NCBI GenBank assembly: GCA_963841405.1
Contig: CAWJCM010000001.1
Span: 248,001-312,000 of the forward strand
From: DATBLE01 sp963841405
GTDB taxonomy: Bacteria; Actinomycetota; Thermoleophilia; Gaiellales; Gaiellaceae
Reading direction: 5' to 3'
DNA: 64,000 bases
Made by a program: the position numbers and the translations under genes. Below, piece by piece: positions 7,875 through 16,034 of the stretch. Position 1 is the stretch's first letter; every line of letters begins with the position of its first letter. The notes beneath the pieces were generated by a model. The model made no database searches and was not told the origin of the DNA. It saw nothing but the letters and a program-made list of their open reading frames with translations.

Positions 7875-10616
7875 ATGGGGGGCGCACGGGTTCTCGGCTT
7901 GGCGCCGGTGGCGGCTGCCGTTCTCCTCCTCCTGGCGGGCCCCTCGACCAGCCGCGCCGCCGAGCCCCCGAACCCCAACGATCCGTGCATCAGCGGCACG
8001 CGGAACATCTGCGGGACGACCGGCGTCGGCTTCTACAAGACCTACCGCTACGGCACGCGTTGGTTCGGCGACTTCCGCGGCGTCGTCCCCGGCCAGTTCC
8101 ACCTGTACTGCATCGACCTCCGCTTCTGGTACCCGGGTCGCGACTACGACTACCGGGAGGTACCGGCCGTCGGGCTGCGGAACCGGGACAACGAGCTCGT
8201 CCCCGTCTCGAACCTCCAGAAGATGGCGTACGCGCTCTGGACCTACGGCCGCACCACCGGCGACGACGCCGCGGCCGCGGTGATGCTCTACGTGCACTCG
8301 CTGATGGGCGACGCGAGGCCGGGCGAGGTCGACCCGGCGGCGATCAGCCCTGCGGTGACCGCCGTCTACACGCGGATCGCGCGCGAGGCCGCCCGCTACC
8401 ACGGGCCGTACCGCGTCGACGTCGCGCTGCCGGGCGAGATCGGGGCCGGGAAGACGGCCACGGCGACGATCCGCGTGCTCTCCGGCGCGGGCGTGCCGCT
8501 GCCGAACCTCGACCTCTCGCTCTCCGCGACCGGGGCGAGCGGGCTGCCGTCGACCGTGAGGACGAACGCCGCAGGCGCGGCCACGGCCCAGGTGACGGCC
8601 ACCGGCGCGGGAGGCGTGCATCTGACCGCCACGACCGAGCCTCTACCCTCGACGCTTCCTCTGATCTACCGGCCGTCGAAGCCGCAGGCGGCGAGAAACG
8701 GCCAGCGGCTCGCGGCCGGCACGTCGCAGCGCGTCTCGAACACCGACACTTCGGGCGGCCGGAAGGCGCAGATCTCGATGAGCACGGGCGCAGCCCCGAC
8801 CGAGGTCGTCTCCGGCGGCCACAGTGCCGACAAGGTGACGATCACCGGCGCCCTGGAGAGCTACCGGCAGAACGTCACCGTCCGGCTGTACGGGCCTTTC
8901 CGCACTGTCGCCGCGATCGACTGCACCACGAAGCCGGTCTTCGTCAGCAGGTTCCAGGCGGACGGACCGGGCTCGTACACCACGGCCGCCGCAATGCTGA
9001 CTCAGCCCGGCTACTACCAGTACCAGGAGACCGCGCCGGCCGACGCGAACCACATCGGCTTCACCACGCCCTGCACTGCGCCGACGGAACGCCTGCGCGT
9101 CCAGGCGCAGCCGGTGGTGCACACGGTGGTCACCGCGAAGTCGCTCACGGCCAGCGGCACCCTCGGCGACACGGTCAGCGTGTCCGGCCTGTGGGGCGAG
9201 CAGATCACCGTCCAGGCGGCGCTCTACGGCCCATTCCCCGCGCGGGACGCGATCGTGTGCTCGGGCCCGCCGGTGTGGACGGGGACGATCCAGGTCTCCG
9301 CCGACGGCACATACCAGACAGAGGCGCACGCGCTCGCGACGCCCGGCTACTACACGTACTACGAGACGATCGCCGCGGGCGAATTCGTGCGCCCCGTGAA
9401 GACGCCGTGCGCCGATACCGCCGAGACGGCGATCGTGCTCGGCCAGCCTGCGCTCCGGACCCAGGTCAGCTCGCAGCGGACGAAGCCGGGCGGGACGATC
9501 GCCGACAAGGTCGTCGTGTCCGGGATCGGCAAGCTCGCGCTGCCTGTGCAGGTCGCGCTCTACGGCCCCTTCGCGACGCGCGGGGCGATCACCTGCTCGG
9601 GGACTCCCTACTGGCACGGCACGTTCGCGGCCGGAGGCGACGGCACGTACACGTCGGCCGCCGCGCGCATCGGCGGGGCGGGCTTCTACACCTATCGCGA
9701 GTCGATCGCCGCGTCGGAGGCGTCGCCGGCGGCGGCGACGACGTGCGCCGAGTCCGCGGAGACGACCTTCGCGCACGCGACACCCGCGGTAACCACGATC
9801 GCGTCCAACGAGGTCGTTCGTCCCGGCGAGACGATCTTCGACCGCGTGCTCGTGCGGGGCCTCGGCAAGACGGCAGCGAGGATCCGGGTCGAGCTCTTCG
9901 GCCCGTTCGCGACCCGGGCGGCGATCGGCTGCACGACGCGGCTGCACGGATCGACGGTGGTCAATGTGCGCGGCGACGGGGTGATCAGAACGCCGCCGTT
10001 CCGGCTCGCGAAGACGGGCTTCTACACCTTCCGGGAGCAGCTGATCGGCTCGACGCTCGTCGCCGAGTTCACCACCCCGTGCGCGGTCGTGGCCGAGACG
10101 TCGCTCGCCCGGCCCGAAATCGTCACAGGGCGCGGCGACGTCGCCCGGTACGTGCGCGTACGCGCCGGGGTGAGCGCACCCACTCGGGTGCGGATCGCGT
10201 CGCTGGGGATCGACGCGCCGGTGTCGGCGGTCGGCATCGACATCCCACGCGGCGTGCTCGCGGTGCCGCCCTCGATCCACCGCACCGCCTGGTGGAAGGA
10301 CGGCGCGGCGCCCGGCGCGCGGTCCGGATCGATCCTGATCGCCGGCCACGTCGACAGCGCCACCGCGGGCGTCGGCGCGTTCTTCCGGCTGAAGGACACG
10401 AGGTCGGGCGCGCGGGTGACGGTGACGAACGCCGCCGGCCGCACGTTTGCCTATCGCGTCGTCTCCGTCCGCGACTACGCGAAGCGCGACCTCCCGGCCG
10501 GCGTCTACTCACTGAGGGGCGGCCCGCGGCTCGTCCTGGTCACGTGCGGCGGGCCGTTCATCGCCTCCGAGGGCCACTACCGGGACAACATCGTCCTGGT
10601 GGCGGTTCCGGTCTAG
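7875..10616 (+). CDS. Secreted repeat protein with C-terminal sortase domain
   Basis: The 913-residue protein has a signal peptide (cut near SRAAEP). An N-terminal domain includes YCIDLRFWYPG and an alanine-rich helical part, and a short beta domain follows at about 175-260. Four tandem repeats carry the YGPF/FGPF motif at residues 339, 451, 563 and 675, a period of exactly 112 residues. Each repeat has two cysteines and a GxYxYxE-type motif. The last 170 residues form a class F-like sortase with catalytic His in ILIAGHVDSATAG, Cys in LVTCGGPF and Arg in HYRDNIV. Sortases normally join surface proteins by transpeptidation. Here enzyme and adhesin-like shaft are one chain, and I see no LPXTG motif or C-terminal anchor. 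Confidence 0.85.
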   Translation: MGGARVLGLAPVAAAVLLLLAGPSTSRAAEPPNPNDPCISGTRNICGTTGVGFYKTYRYGTRWFGDFRGVVPGQFHLYCIDLRFWYPGRDYDYREVPAVGLRNRDNELVPVSNLQKMAYALWTYGRTTGDDAAAAVMLYVHSLMGDARPGEVDPAAISPAVTAVYTRIAREAARYHGPYRVDVALPGEIGAGKTATATIRVLSGAGVPLPNLDLSLSATGASGLPSTVRTNAAGAATAQVTATGAGGVHLTATTEPLPSTLPLIYRPSKPQAARNGQRLAAGTSQRVSNTDTSGGRKAQISMSTGAAPTEVVSGGHSADKVTITGALESYRQNVTVRLYGPFRTVAAIDCTTKPVFVSRFQADGPGSYTTAAAMLTQPGYYQYQETAPADANHIGFTTPCTAPTERLRVQAQPVVHTVVTAKSLTASGTLGDTVSVSGLWGEQITVQAALYGPFPARDAIVCSGPPVWTGTIQVSADGTYQTEAHALATPGYYTYYETIAAGEFVRPVKTPCADTAETAIVLGQPALRTQVSSQRTKPGGTIADKVVVSGIGKLALPVQVALYGPFATRGAITCSGTPYWHGTFAAGGDGTYTSAAARIGGAGFYTYRESIAASEASPAAATTCAESAETTFAHATPAVTTIASNEVVRPGETIFDRVLVRGLGKTAARIRVELFGPFATRAAIGCTTRLHGSTVVNVRGDGVIRTPPFRLAKTGFYTFREQLIGSTLVAEFTTPCAVVAETSLARPEIVTGRGDVARYVRVRAGVSAPTRVRIASLGIDAPVSAVGIDIPRGVLAVPPSIHRTAWWKDGAAPGARSGSILIAGHVDSATAGVGAFFRLKDTRSGARVTVTNAAGRTFAYRVVSVRDYAKRDLPAGVYSLRGGPRLVLVTCGGPFIASEGHYRDNIVLVAVPV

Positions 10617-10620
10617 CGCG

Positions 10621-11217
10621 TCAGGTCGAGGGGGGCGCCGGCAGATCGTTCGCGTGCGCCTCCTCGCGCGCGGCGAGCGTGGCCTTGAGCTTTCGCTCCC
10701 GCCTGCGTGCGAACCAGCGCGAGATCAGCACGTACTCGAACAGCCCCCACGCGAGGACGGCAAGGCTCGCGCCGACCAGCGTGCTCGTGCGGAAGGCCGG
10801 CGCCTCGACGTCGAGCGTGCGCTCGCCGGCATGCGCGGAGTTTCCACGGCCGAGGACGATGCCGAGCGTGAGCAGGTTCGGCAGCGCCAGCAGCAGAGCC
10901 CCGACGACGCAGGCCGCCCAGACCTTCCAGTGCCGGCGACGCCGGAAAGCCCAGCGCAGCAGCAGAATCGGCAGCGCGACGAACACGAAGCCGTAGAACA
11001 GGCCGAGCGCGATACCGGCTGCGATCGAGCCGCCGACCTGGTCGCCGACGCGGTGGGACCACCAGCGCGGAAAGAACGCGCCGGCGACTCGGCCGAAGAT
11101 CAGCACAACGAGGATCGCCCCGAGGATCACGAGCACCCACCTCAGCCACCGCCGGGACCGATCCCGAAATGATGGTTCTGCCGGCGCCGGCGCCTGCGTC
11201 ACGTCCGGATTATGCAC
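10621..11217 (-). CDS. Four-helix integral membrane protein of unknown function
   Basis: The 198-residue protein has a basic, proline-containing N-terminus and about four membrane helices (LRWVLVILGAILVVLIFG, a long GIALGLFYGFVFVALPILLL segment, VVGALLLALPNLLTLGIVLG and LVGASLAVLAWGLFEYVL). The extracytoplasmic loop before the last helix contains RTLDVEAPAFR. The tail is basic and cytoplasmic. I recognise no family with certainty; similar permease-like proteins are common in actinobacteria. GTG 11217 is the start and the ribosome site is weak. It is convergent with the sortase gene, only four bases apart. Confidence 0.7.
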   Translation of the reverse strand: MHNPDVTQAPAPAEPSFRDRSRRWLRWVLVILGAILVVLIFGRVAGAFFPRWWSHRVGDQVGGSIAAGIALGLFYGFVFVALPILLLRWAFRRRRHWKVWAACVVGALLLALPNLLTLGIVLGRGNSAHAGERTLDVEAPAFRTSTLVGASLAVLAWGLFEYVLISRWFARRRERKLKATLAAREEAHANDLPAPPST

Positions 11218-11310
11218 TGACGATCCGGGCGCCCATTCGCGGCGTAGCCAACGGGACGTCGACCCCCGAGGCGCTCAGCTCCCGGGGGCCGTGGCGTCGT
11301 GCCTGCTGCC

Positions 11311-11595
11311 TCAGGCCGTCTGACGATGAACGACGTCGTACTTCTTGACCGAGGAGCGCTTGCCCGGTGTGTCCTCGGCGGGCATCGCGTTCAGGGCCTC
11401 GTCGCCCTGCTGGTAGTCCTCCTCGGTCTCGAAGAAGAGGATCGCGACCGCCTTCTCGGCGTCCGCATCGTGGAGCACGAGCAGCTCCTTGACCGGGACG
11501 CCCTCGGGCGGTGCGCCGCCCTCCATCTCCTGCCTCATCTGGCCGAGCCGGTCTCTGCTGACTCCGTCGAACTCGACAACCCGTGCGAGTGCCAT
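11311..11595 (-). CDS. Small ferredoxin-fold protein (antibiotic monooxygenase/stress-type)
   Basis: The 94-residue protein starts at ATG 11595 with a perfect AGGAGG eight bases upstream, a sign of strong expression. The alternating strand-helix pattern (LARVVEFDGVS, KELLVLHDADAEKAVAILFF, EEDYQQGDEALNAM) suggests a dimeric alpha-beta barrel as in ABM proteins. No catalytic residue can be assigned. A protein of similar type is encoded at 45220-45591. Function is unknown. Confidence 0.65.
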   Translation of the reverse strand: MALARVVEFDGVSRDRLGQMRQEMEGGAPPEGVPVKELLVLHDADAEKAVAILFFETEEDYQQGDEALNAMPAEDTPGKRSSVKKYDVVHRQTA

Positions 11596-11756
11596 CGTCC
11601 ACCCTCCTTTCGCAGTTGCAGGGATCACTGTCTCCGAGTGACGGCGGAACATTACGACTTGAGCGAGCGGCGGCGGGGCTCCGGCCGTGGCGGGCCTCGC
11701 CGGTGCGCTGCGCCGTCCGGCCGGGAGCGGGCCCGCCTACGGGGCCGGGCCGTTCC

Positions 11757-12350
11757 CTACGAGTTCAGCTCTTCGGCGGCGCGGATGCCAACCCGGACCA
11801 GGTCCTCCGGATGCACCCACGCATCCGCGAGGTGGAAGCCGTTCGCGTCCCAGATCGCTTCGCGCAGCGAGATCGCCCAGCGGTGCTCGACCAGGGCGAT
11901 CGCGGCGGCTGAACCGTTCGGGATCACGTCGTCCACGTACCAGGCGTCGGCGTCGATCAGGTGACCGTCAGAGCCCTCGGCCGCGCCGAGCAGCGCGCCG
12001 GTCCGCATGCTCTCCTCGTCGGCTCCGAAACCGAGGCCGATCAGCGCTCCGGCCTTCGCGCCCAGGTCGATCGCCTCGTCGACGGTGAGATCGCTCAGCT
12101 GCATGCGCTCGACGTTGCCCTCTTCGTCCTTCTGGACGACGACCGCGTCGATCAGCCTGACCACGTCGTTGTCCCTCAGCCGGTCGAGCTCCGCCCGGAT
12201 CTGACCTTCGAACTTGGGCTCGTCGAAGCCGATCACCAGCAGCTGCACAGGGCCCGTCTCCGGTGTGCTCTCGGGCAGGCTCCGAGCCGCGACTGCCTCC
12301 TCGTCGGCGATCATCGGCGCCGTCTTCAGCGCCCGGTGTTCCATGGCCAT
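11757..12350 (-). CDS. DUF6325-like protein
   Basis: This 197-residue acidic protein has the core GPVQLLVIGFDEPKFEGQI, then RLIDAVVVQKDEEGNVERMQ, and a glycine-rich centre GAKAGALIGLGFGADEE. The end is helical (ALVEHRWAISLREAIWDANG). This layout matches DUF6325/DUF1269-like actinobacterial proteins with a possible membrane-associating glycine-rich loop. The role is unknown, but the family is often stress-linked. The start ATG 12350 has GGAAGGAG seven bases upstream. Confidence 0.7.
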   Translation of the reverse strand: MAMEHRALKTAPMIADEEAVAARSLPESTPETGPVQLLVIGFDEPKFEGQIRAELDRLRDNDVVRLIDAVVVQKDEEGNVERMQLSDLTVDEAIDLGAKAGALIGLGFGADEESMRTGALLGAAEGSDGHLIDADAWYVDDVIPNGSAAAIALVEHRWAISLREAIWDANGFHLADAWVHPEDLVRVGIRAAEELNS

Positions 12351-12528
12351 GTCGGTCTCCTTCCTCCGCGGGATCTGCCGAACCGTAGACGATCCACGGC
12401 GGTGAGTCTCGTCCCCGATGCGGGTCTGACGCGAGGAGCTGCGCTTGACGTCGAGAGCCGCACCGTCGGCGGGGACGGTGTCCAGTGTCCAGAAATCTAC
12501 CGGCGGAGGAGGACGCCCTAGCCGGCCA

Positions 12529-12559
12529 CGGTCACCGGAAATACACTTGCTGGTGACCG
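12529..12559. promoter_or_regulatory. 8-bp perfect inverted repeat upstream of the ATP-grasp gene
   Basis: CGGTCACC (12529-12536) and GGTGACCG (12552-12559) are perfect inverted arms 15 bases apart, 36 bases before the ATP-grasp start. The spacing fits a dimeric regulator operator or an RNA stem-loop in the leader. The rest of the 244-base gap (12351-12594) shows no other gene. Confidence 0.4.
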
Positions 12560-12594
12560 CATCTTCTCGCGATGCGCTGCTTCTCTTCACGGTG

Positions 12595-13509
12595 ATGACC
12601 TGGTCGCCCGAATCAACGGTGTTCGTCGTGGGCTCTTCTGGCTCGCCGACCAACGAGCGGCTGCGGGCCGCGTTCGACGGCGCAGGGACGCGGGCGCTGG
12701 TCGGGTCGGGCGACCTCGCCGAAGCATGGGCTCGTCCCGGCGACCTCGTCGTCGGCCGGCTCGACGTGCGGCCGACCCTCGACGGCATCCAGCCGGGGCT
12801 CGGCCGTCTCCGCCGGTTGCGCGCCCGCGGGATCCGCGTCGTCAACGACGCCGACACGCTGGTGGCGACCCACGACAAGCTGGCCACCGCGCTCCTGCTG
12901 CACGCCGCCTCCATCCCGCAGCCGCGCGCGGCGCACCTTGCGGACGATGCCACAGCGCCGGCCTTCGAGCCGCCGTACGTGGTCAAGCCGCGGTTCGGGA
13001 GCTGGGGCCGGGACGTCCACCTCTGCGAGTCACGGGCGGAGCTGCAGGCGTGCCTGCTGGACCTCCTTCGGCGGCCCTGGTTTCGCCGCCACGGTGCGCT
13101 CGTCCAGGAATTGATCCCGCCGTGCGGGTTCGACCTGCGGCTGATCGTGTCGGCGGGCACCGTCGTCGGAGCCGTCGAGCGGGTCGCTGCTCCCGGCGAG
13201 TGGCGCACGAACATCGCTCTCGGTGGCACACGCCGCCGAGCCTCCCCGCCGCTCGATGCGCGGAGCGTCGCGGTCGCCGCCGCAGCGGCGGTCAACGGCG
13301 ACCTCGTCGGAGTCGACCTTCTCCCCTCCGGCGGCGGGTGGGGCGTGATCGAGATCAACGGCGCCGTCGACTTCACTGACGAGTACGCGCTCGACGGCCG
13401 TGACGTCTTCGAGCGGGCAGTCGAGCGGTTCGTGCCGGGCGCCGCGCTCCGGCCGCTCGTTCATGCGACCGCGGCGACACCGCTGCCGGCCGCCGCCGTT
13501 TCGGCCTAG
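12595..13509 (+). CDS. RimK-like ATP-grasp ligase
   Basis: The 304-residue protein has an N-terminal pre-ATP domain (TVFVVGSSGSPTNERLRAAF) and an ATP-grasp core. Nucleotide-binding strands are in YVVKPRFGSWGRDV and ALVQELIPPCGFDLRLIV. The metal-binding end is in VGVDLLPSGGGWGVIEINGA. This is the RimK/LysX type, which joins an amino acid to a carboxylate with ATP hydrolysis. The substrate cannot be read, and no LysW-like carrier is seen nearby. Start ATG 12595 directly follows an in-frame GTG at 12592. There is no clear ribosome site. Confidence 0.8.
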   Translation: MTWSPESTVFVVGSSGSPTNERLRAAFDGAGTRALVGSGDLAEAWARPGDLVVGRLDVRPTLDGIQPGLGRLRRLRARGIRVVNDADTLVATHDKLATALLLHAASIPQPRAAHLADDATAPAFEPPYVVKPRFGSWGRDVHLCESRAELQACLLDLLRRPWFRRHGALVQELIPPCGFDLRLIVSAGTVVGAVERVAAPGEWRTNIALGGTRRRASPPLDARSVAVAAAAAVNGDLVGVDLLPSGGGWGVIEINGAVDFTDEYALDGRDVFERAVERFVPGAALRPLVHATAATPLPAAAVSA

Positions 13510-13550
13510 ACTCGTCGACGGTGACCGCCGGCTACAGGTGGAACGCGGCG

Positions 13551-13581
13551 AGGGGCAGGATTCGGGCTTCAGCCTGTCCCT
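13551..13581. terminator. Bidirectional terminator-like hairpin between convergent genes
   Basis: AGGGGCAGG and CCTGTCCCT form a nine-pair stem (one G-U pair) with a 13-base loop between the ends of the ATP-grasp and methyltransferase genes. There is no T run, as is usual in high-GC actinobacteria. Confidence 0.45.
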
Positions 13582-13620
13582 GCGGTGCATCTCGCAGCGG
13601 CAGGAGGACGGAGAGCAGGT

Positions 13621-14832
13621 TCAGGCTGACGCCCGAACCTCAATATCCCGGCGCCGTTCCACCACGAACGCCTCGTCGTTGAACCAGAGCGCGCCATGCT
13701 CCTGCAGGACGTCCTGCGTCACCTCGAGATAGTTGCTCTGCAGTAGCGCCTCCTGCAGCCGCTCGTCCTCGATCTGGTTGACGTAGATGACGGCGTTCCA
13801 GGCGGCGAACAGCGTCGAGGTGCCGATCCGGTCGCCGATCTCCGACGGCAGCGTGTGCATCTCGTAGCGGAAGACCGCGTCTTCGTCCGGCGGGTCGGTC
13901 AGGTCGTAGTCGCCGGCCTCGTCGCCCAGCACCGTCCGCAGCGCGTCGAGCAGCACGTGCCGGTCGACGGTGAAAGGCCGCTCCCCCGGCCAGAGCCGCT
14001 CGACGATCTCGGCCGCCGGGTCGCGGCCCCACGACTGCACCGCCAGGAGACGACCGCCCGGCGCCAGGCTCCGGGTCAGCGGCGCGAGGATCCTCTCGAC
14101 CTTGAACGCCGCGCCCATGCGCGCGCGCCAGGGCTGCGACGCCAGCACGAAGTCGTACGACGCCTCGTGCGTCCGGAGACGGGCGATCACGTCGTGGAGC
14201 AGGAACTCGTGGTCGTGGCGGTAGAGAACGAGCACCGACGGCCGCTGCGGAACGGGGTTGCCGGTCTCCGGGCTCGGGCTCGTCGACCAGCCGGATGCGA
14301 GCAGCGGGCCGAGCGCCTCGATCTGCTCGCCGAGGTCGTGCGCGGACGCGCCCTCGAACGCCACCTCCTGCCAGCTCAGCCTTGGAGCGGTCTCGGGATC
14401 GCTCGGCACCAGCCGGGGTGCATCGGCATAGGACAGATTCGTGACGACGAGGACGGTGTGCGGATGCTCGACGAAGCGGTCGGGCATCTTCTCCAGCCCG
14501 AGACGGACGTCCTCGAGGCTGATCTCCTTCGCGACCGCCAGCACCGGTACCGTCGGGAACCGGTCGTGGACCGTGCGGAGCACGCGCGAGAGGACGGTTC
14601 CGTCGCCCATCCCCGCGTCGAAGAGCTCGAGCGCGGGAGGCGTCGGCCGCAGCCGTGCAATCTCCTCGGCGCAACGCTGGGCGATGACGGCCTTCTCGTT
14701 GCAGGTGGTGACGAAAGCGAGATACTTCTGGCGGTTGTCGTAGAACCGGAACGGGGTCGGCCGCGCGGCCCCGGCCGACGGCGCAGTCGCCGCCGGGCTC
14801 CCGCCGTCGTCGGTTCCAGGGCTCGGGGACAT
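13621..14832 (-). CDS. SAM-dependent methyltransferase-like protein
   Basis: The 403-residue protein has a class I Rossmann motif I in LELFDAGMGDGTVLSRVLR, preceded by FYDNRQKYLAFVTTCNEKAVIA, where N-terminal substrate contacts would lie. The middle part has strands VLVVTNLSYADAP and SVLVLYRHDHEFLLHDVIARL, then FVLASQPWRARMGAAFKVE and LAPGGRLLAVQSWG. It is longer than a minimal methyltransferase. The methyl acceptor is unknown. The N-terminal 25 residues are low complexity, so the start (ATG 14832) could be further in. Confidence 0.7.
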   Translation of the reverse strand: MSPSPGTDDGGSPAATAPSAGAARPTPFRFYDNRQKYLAFVTTCNEKAVIAQRCAEEIARLRPTPPALELFDAGMGDGTVLSRVLRTVHDRFPTVPVLAVAKEISLEDVRLGLEKMPDRFVEHPHTVLVVTNLSYADAPRLVPSDPETAPRLSWQEVAFEGASAHDLGEQIEALGPLLASGWSTSPSPETGNPVPQRPSVLVLYRHDHEFLLHDVIARLRTHEASYDFVLASQPWRARMGAAFKVERILAPLTRSLAPGGRLLAVQSWGRDPAAEIVERLWPGERPFTVDRHVLLDALRTVLGDEAGDYDLTDPPDEDAVFRYEMHTLPSEIGDRIGTSTLFAAWNAVIYVNQIEDERLQEALLQSNYLEVTQDVLQEHGALWFNDEAFVVERRRDIEVRASA

Positions 14833-14921
14833 CGCCGCCTGCGCAGATCGTAACGCCGACGCAACGAAAGGGCATCAGGCCTGTCTTCCCGGGTCCGATG
14901 CCCCCGTTTCTCTCCCCCCGT

Positions 14922-15197
14922 CTAGTGGGCCAGCCCTGCGAGCCGCCGCCCTCGGTCGCTCCGCCGGATGATCGCGGCCCCGGCGAGCGCCAGGCCGAAC
15001 ACGACGACCGCTGCGATCACGACGTACCACCAGGTCGAGCTGCCGTTCCCGGCTGCGGCAGCGCTCTGCGCGTACCGGCTCTTCCCGCCGGCGCCGTCCC
15101 CCCCGGGCATCGCCGAGGCGGTCGCGGCGACGCCCAGCGTCGCGAGCGTCACCGCCAGCGCCAGCCACCTGCGGATCCTCCGCCGTCTGCGACGCAT
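14922..15197 (-). CDS. Small secreted or membrane protein with signal peptide and C-terminal helix
   Basis: The 91-residue product has a very basic start (MRRRRRRIRRW), a signal-like helix cut near ATASA-MPG, and a short glycine/serine-rich exposed segment. A second membrane helix (WWYVVIAAVVVFGLALAGAAII) and a basic tail follow. The layout resembles a surface anchor, but there is no LPXTG-type sorting motif. ATG 15197 follows a long purine-rich site. It is divergent from the Crp-like gene 124 bases away. Confidence 0.65.
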   Translation of the reverse strand: MRRRRRRIRRWLALAVTLATLGVAATASAMPGGDGAGGKSRYAQSAAAAGNGSSTWWYVVIAAVVVFGLALAGAAIIRRSDRGRRLAGLAH

Positions 15198-15320
15198 CTC
15201 CCTCTCCCCCCTATCCTCTGTCGTGTGCTGCATTGCCCGGAAGACGGCGCGCGGGCCGGCCCCCTTCCGCCCTCGTCGTCGTCGTGACATTCGACGTGTG
15301 ACGACGGTGACAGTTCCCTC

Positions 15321-15884
15321 GTGATCGACACCCAGCTGTTCCGCAGCCTGCCCGAGGCCGAGCTCCGGCAGCTCGTCGCGGTCGCGCGGCGGCGCCGGTT
15401 CGACCGCGGCCAGGCGGTCTTCCACCGCGGCGATCCCGCCGACAGCCTCCACCTGGTCCTGAACTCGACGACGGTGACGGCGGTCGAGGCCGGAGAGACC
15501 CTCGCGATCGGCCGCGAGGACTTCGACCGGATGCGCCGCGACTACCCGGAGGTGAACGAGGTGCTCGTCCACCTGCTCGCGGCACGGGTCCGCAGCGCCA
15601 GCGACCGGCTGCTCGAGGCGATCTTCGTGCCCGCGGAGACGCGCGTGCTCCGTCGGCTGCTCGAGCTCGTGCAGCATTACGGCGAAACCGGGGCGGGAAC
15701 GTCGATCTCGCTCACGCAGGAGGACATCGCCGCGCTCGCGGCCACGTCGCGGGCGACCGCCAACCGCGTCCTCCGCGCCGAGCAGGAACGCGGGTCGCTG
15801 CGCCTCGCCCGCGGGAGGACGATCGTCCTCGACCCGGCCGACATCGGGCGGCGTGCGCGCGTTCCCGCGCTCGACCGCGCCTAG
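15321..15884 (+). CDS. Crp/Fnr-family regulator with deleted nucleotide-binding core
   Basis: The 187-residue protein has the Crp/Fnr order but is about 35-40 residues short. The first strands of the cNMP barrel are normal (FRSLPEAELRQLVAVARRRR, DPADSLHLVL). The next residues, NSTTVTAVEAGETLAIGRED, match the last barrel strands. The region between, which normally holds the phosphate-binding cassette (GE-L....RSA), is missing without loss of frame. The dimer helix and winged HTH (SLTQEDIAALAATSRATANR) are intact. It probably cannot bind cAMP or cGMP but may still bind DNA. Start GTG 15321. Confidence 0.85.
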   Translation: MIDTQLFRSLPEAELRQLVAVARRRRFDRGQAVFHRGDPADSLHLVLNSTTVTAVEAGETLAIGREDFDRMRRDYPEVNEVLVHLLAARVRSASDRLLEAIFVPAETRVLRRLLELVQHYGETGAGTSISLTQEDIAALAATSRATANRVLRAEQERGSLRLARGRTIVLDPADIGRRARVPALDRA

Positions 15885-16034
15885 ACCTTGGTGTTTGGGC
15901 CCGGCCGGCACCGGGGAGAACACGCTCCGATCGGTGCGCGGCCGGATCCCAGGGGAGCCCGAAACGGCTTGATCCGGCCGCGATCCTCCTTCCTAGGGTC
16001 TGACAGCTGCGACCTCTGCGGGAACAGTCCCTCC

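Noticed and set aside
7110..10616. LPXTG-type sorting signal near the sortase protein
   Set aside because: No LPXTG-like pentapeptide followed by a membrane helix is visible in this protein or in the small anchor-like protein at 14922-15197.
5306..10996. A 1896-codon open frame on the plus strand
   Set aside because: It runs across several genes on both strands that carry clear domains. Its translation is arginine/proline-rich noise typical of a third frame in high-GC DNA.
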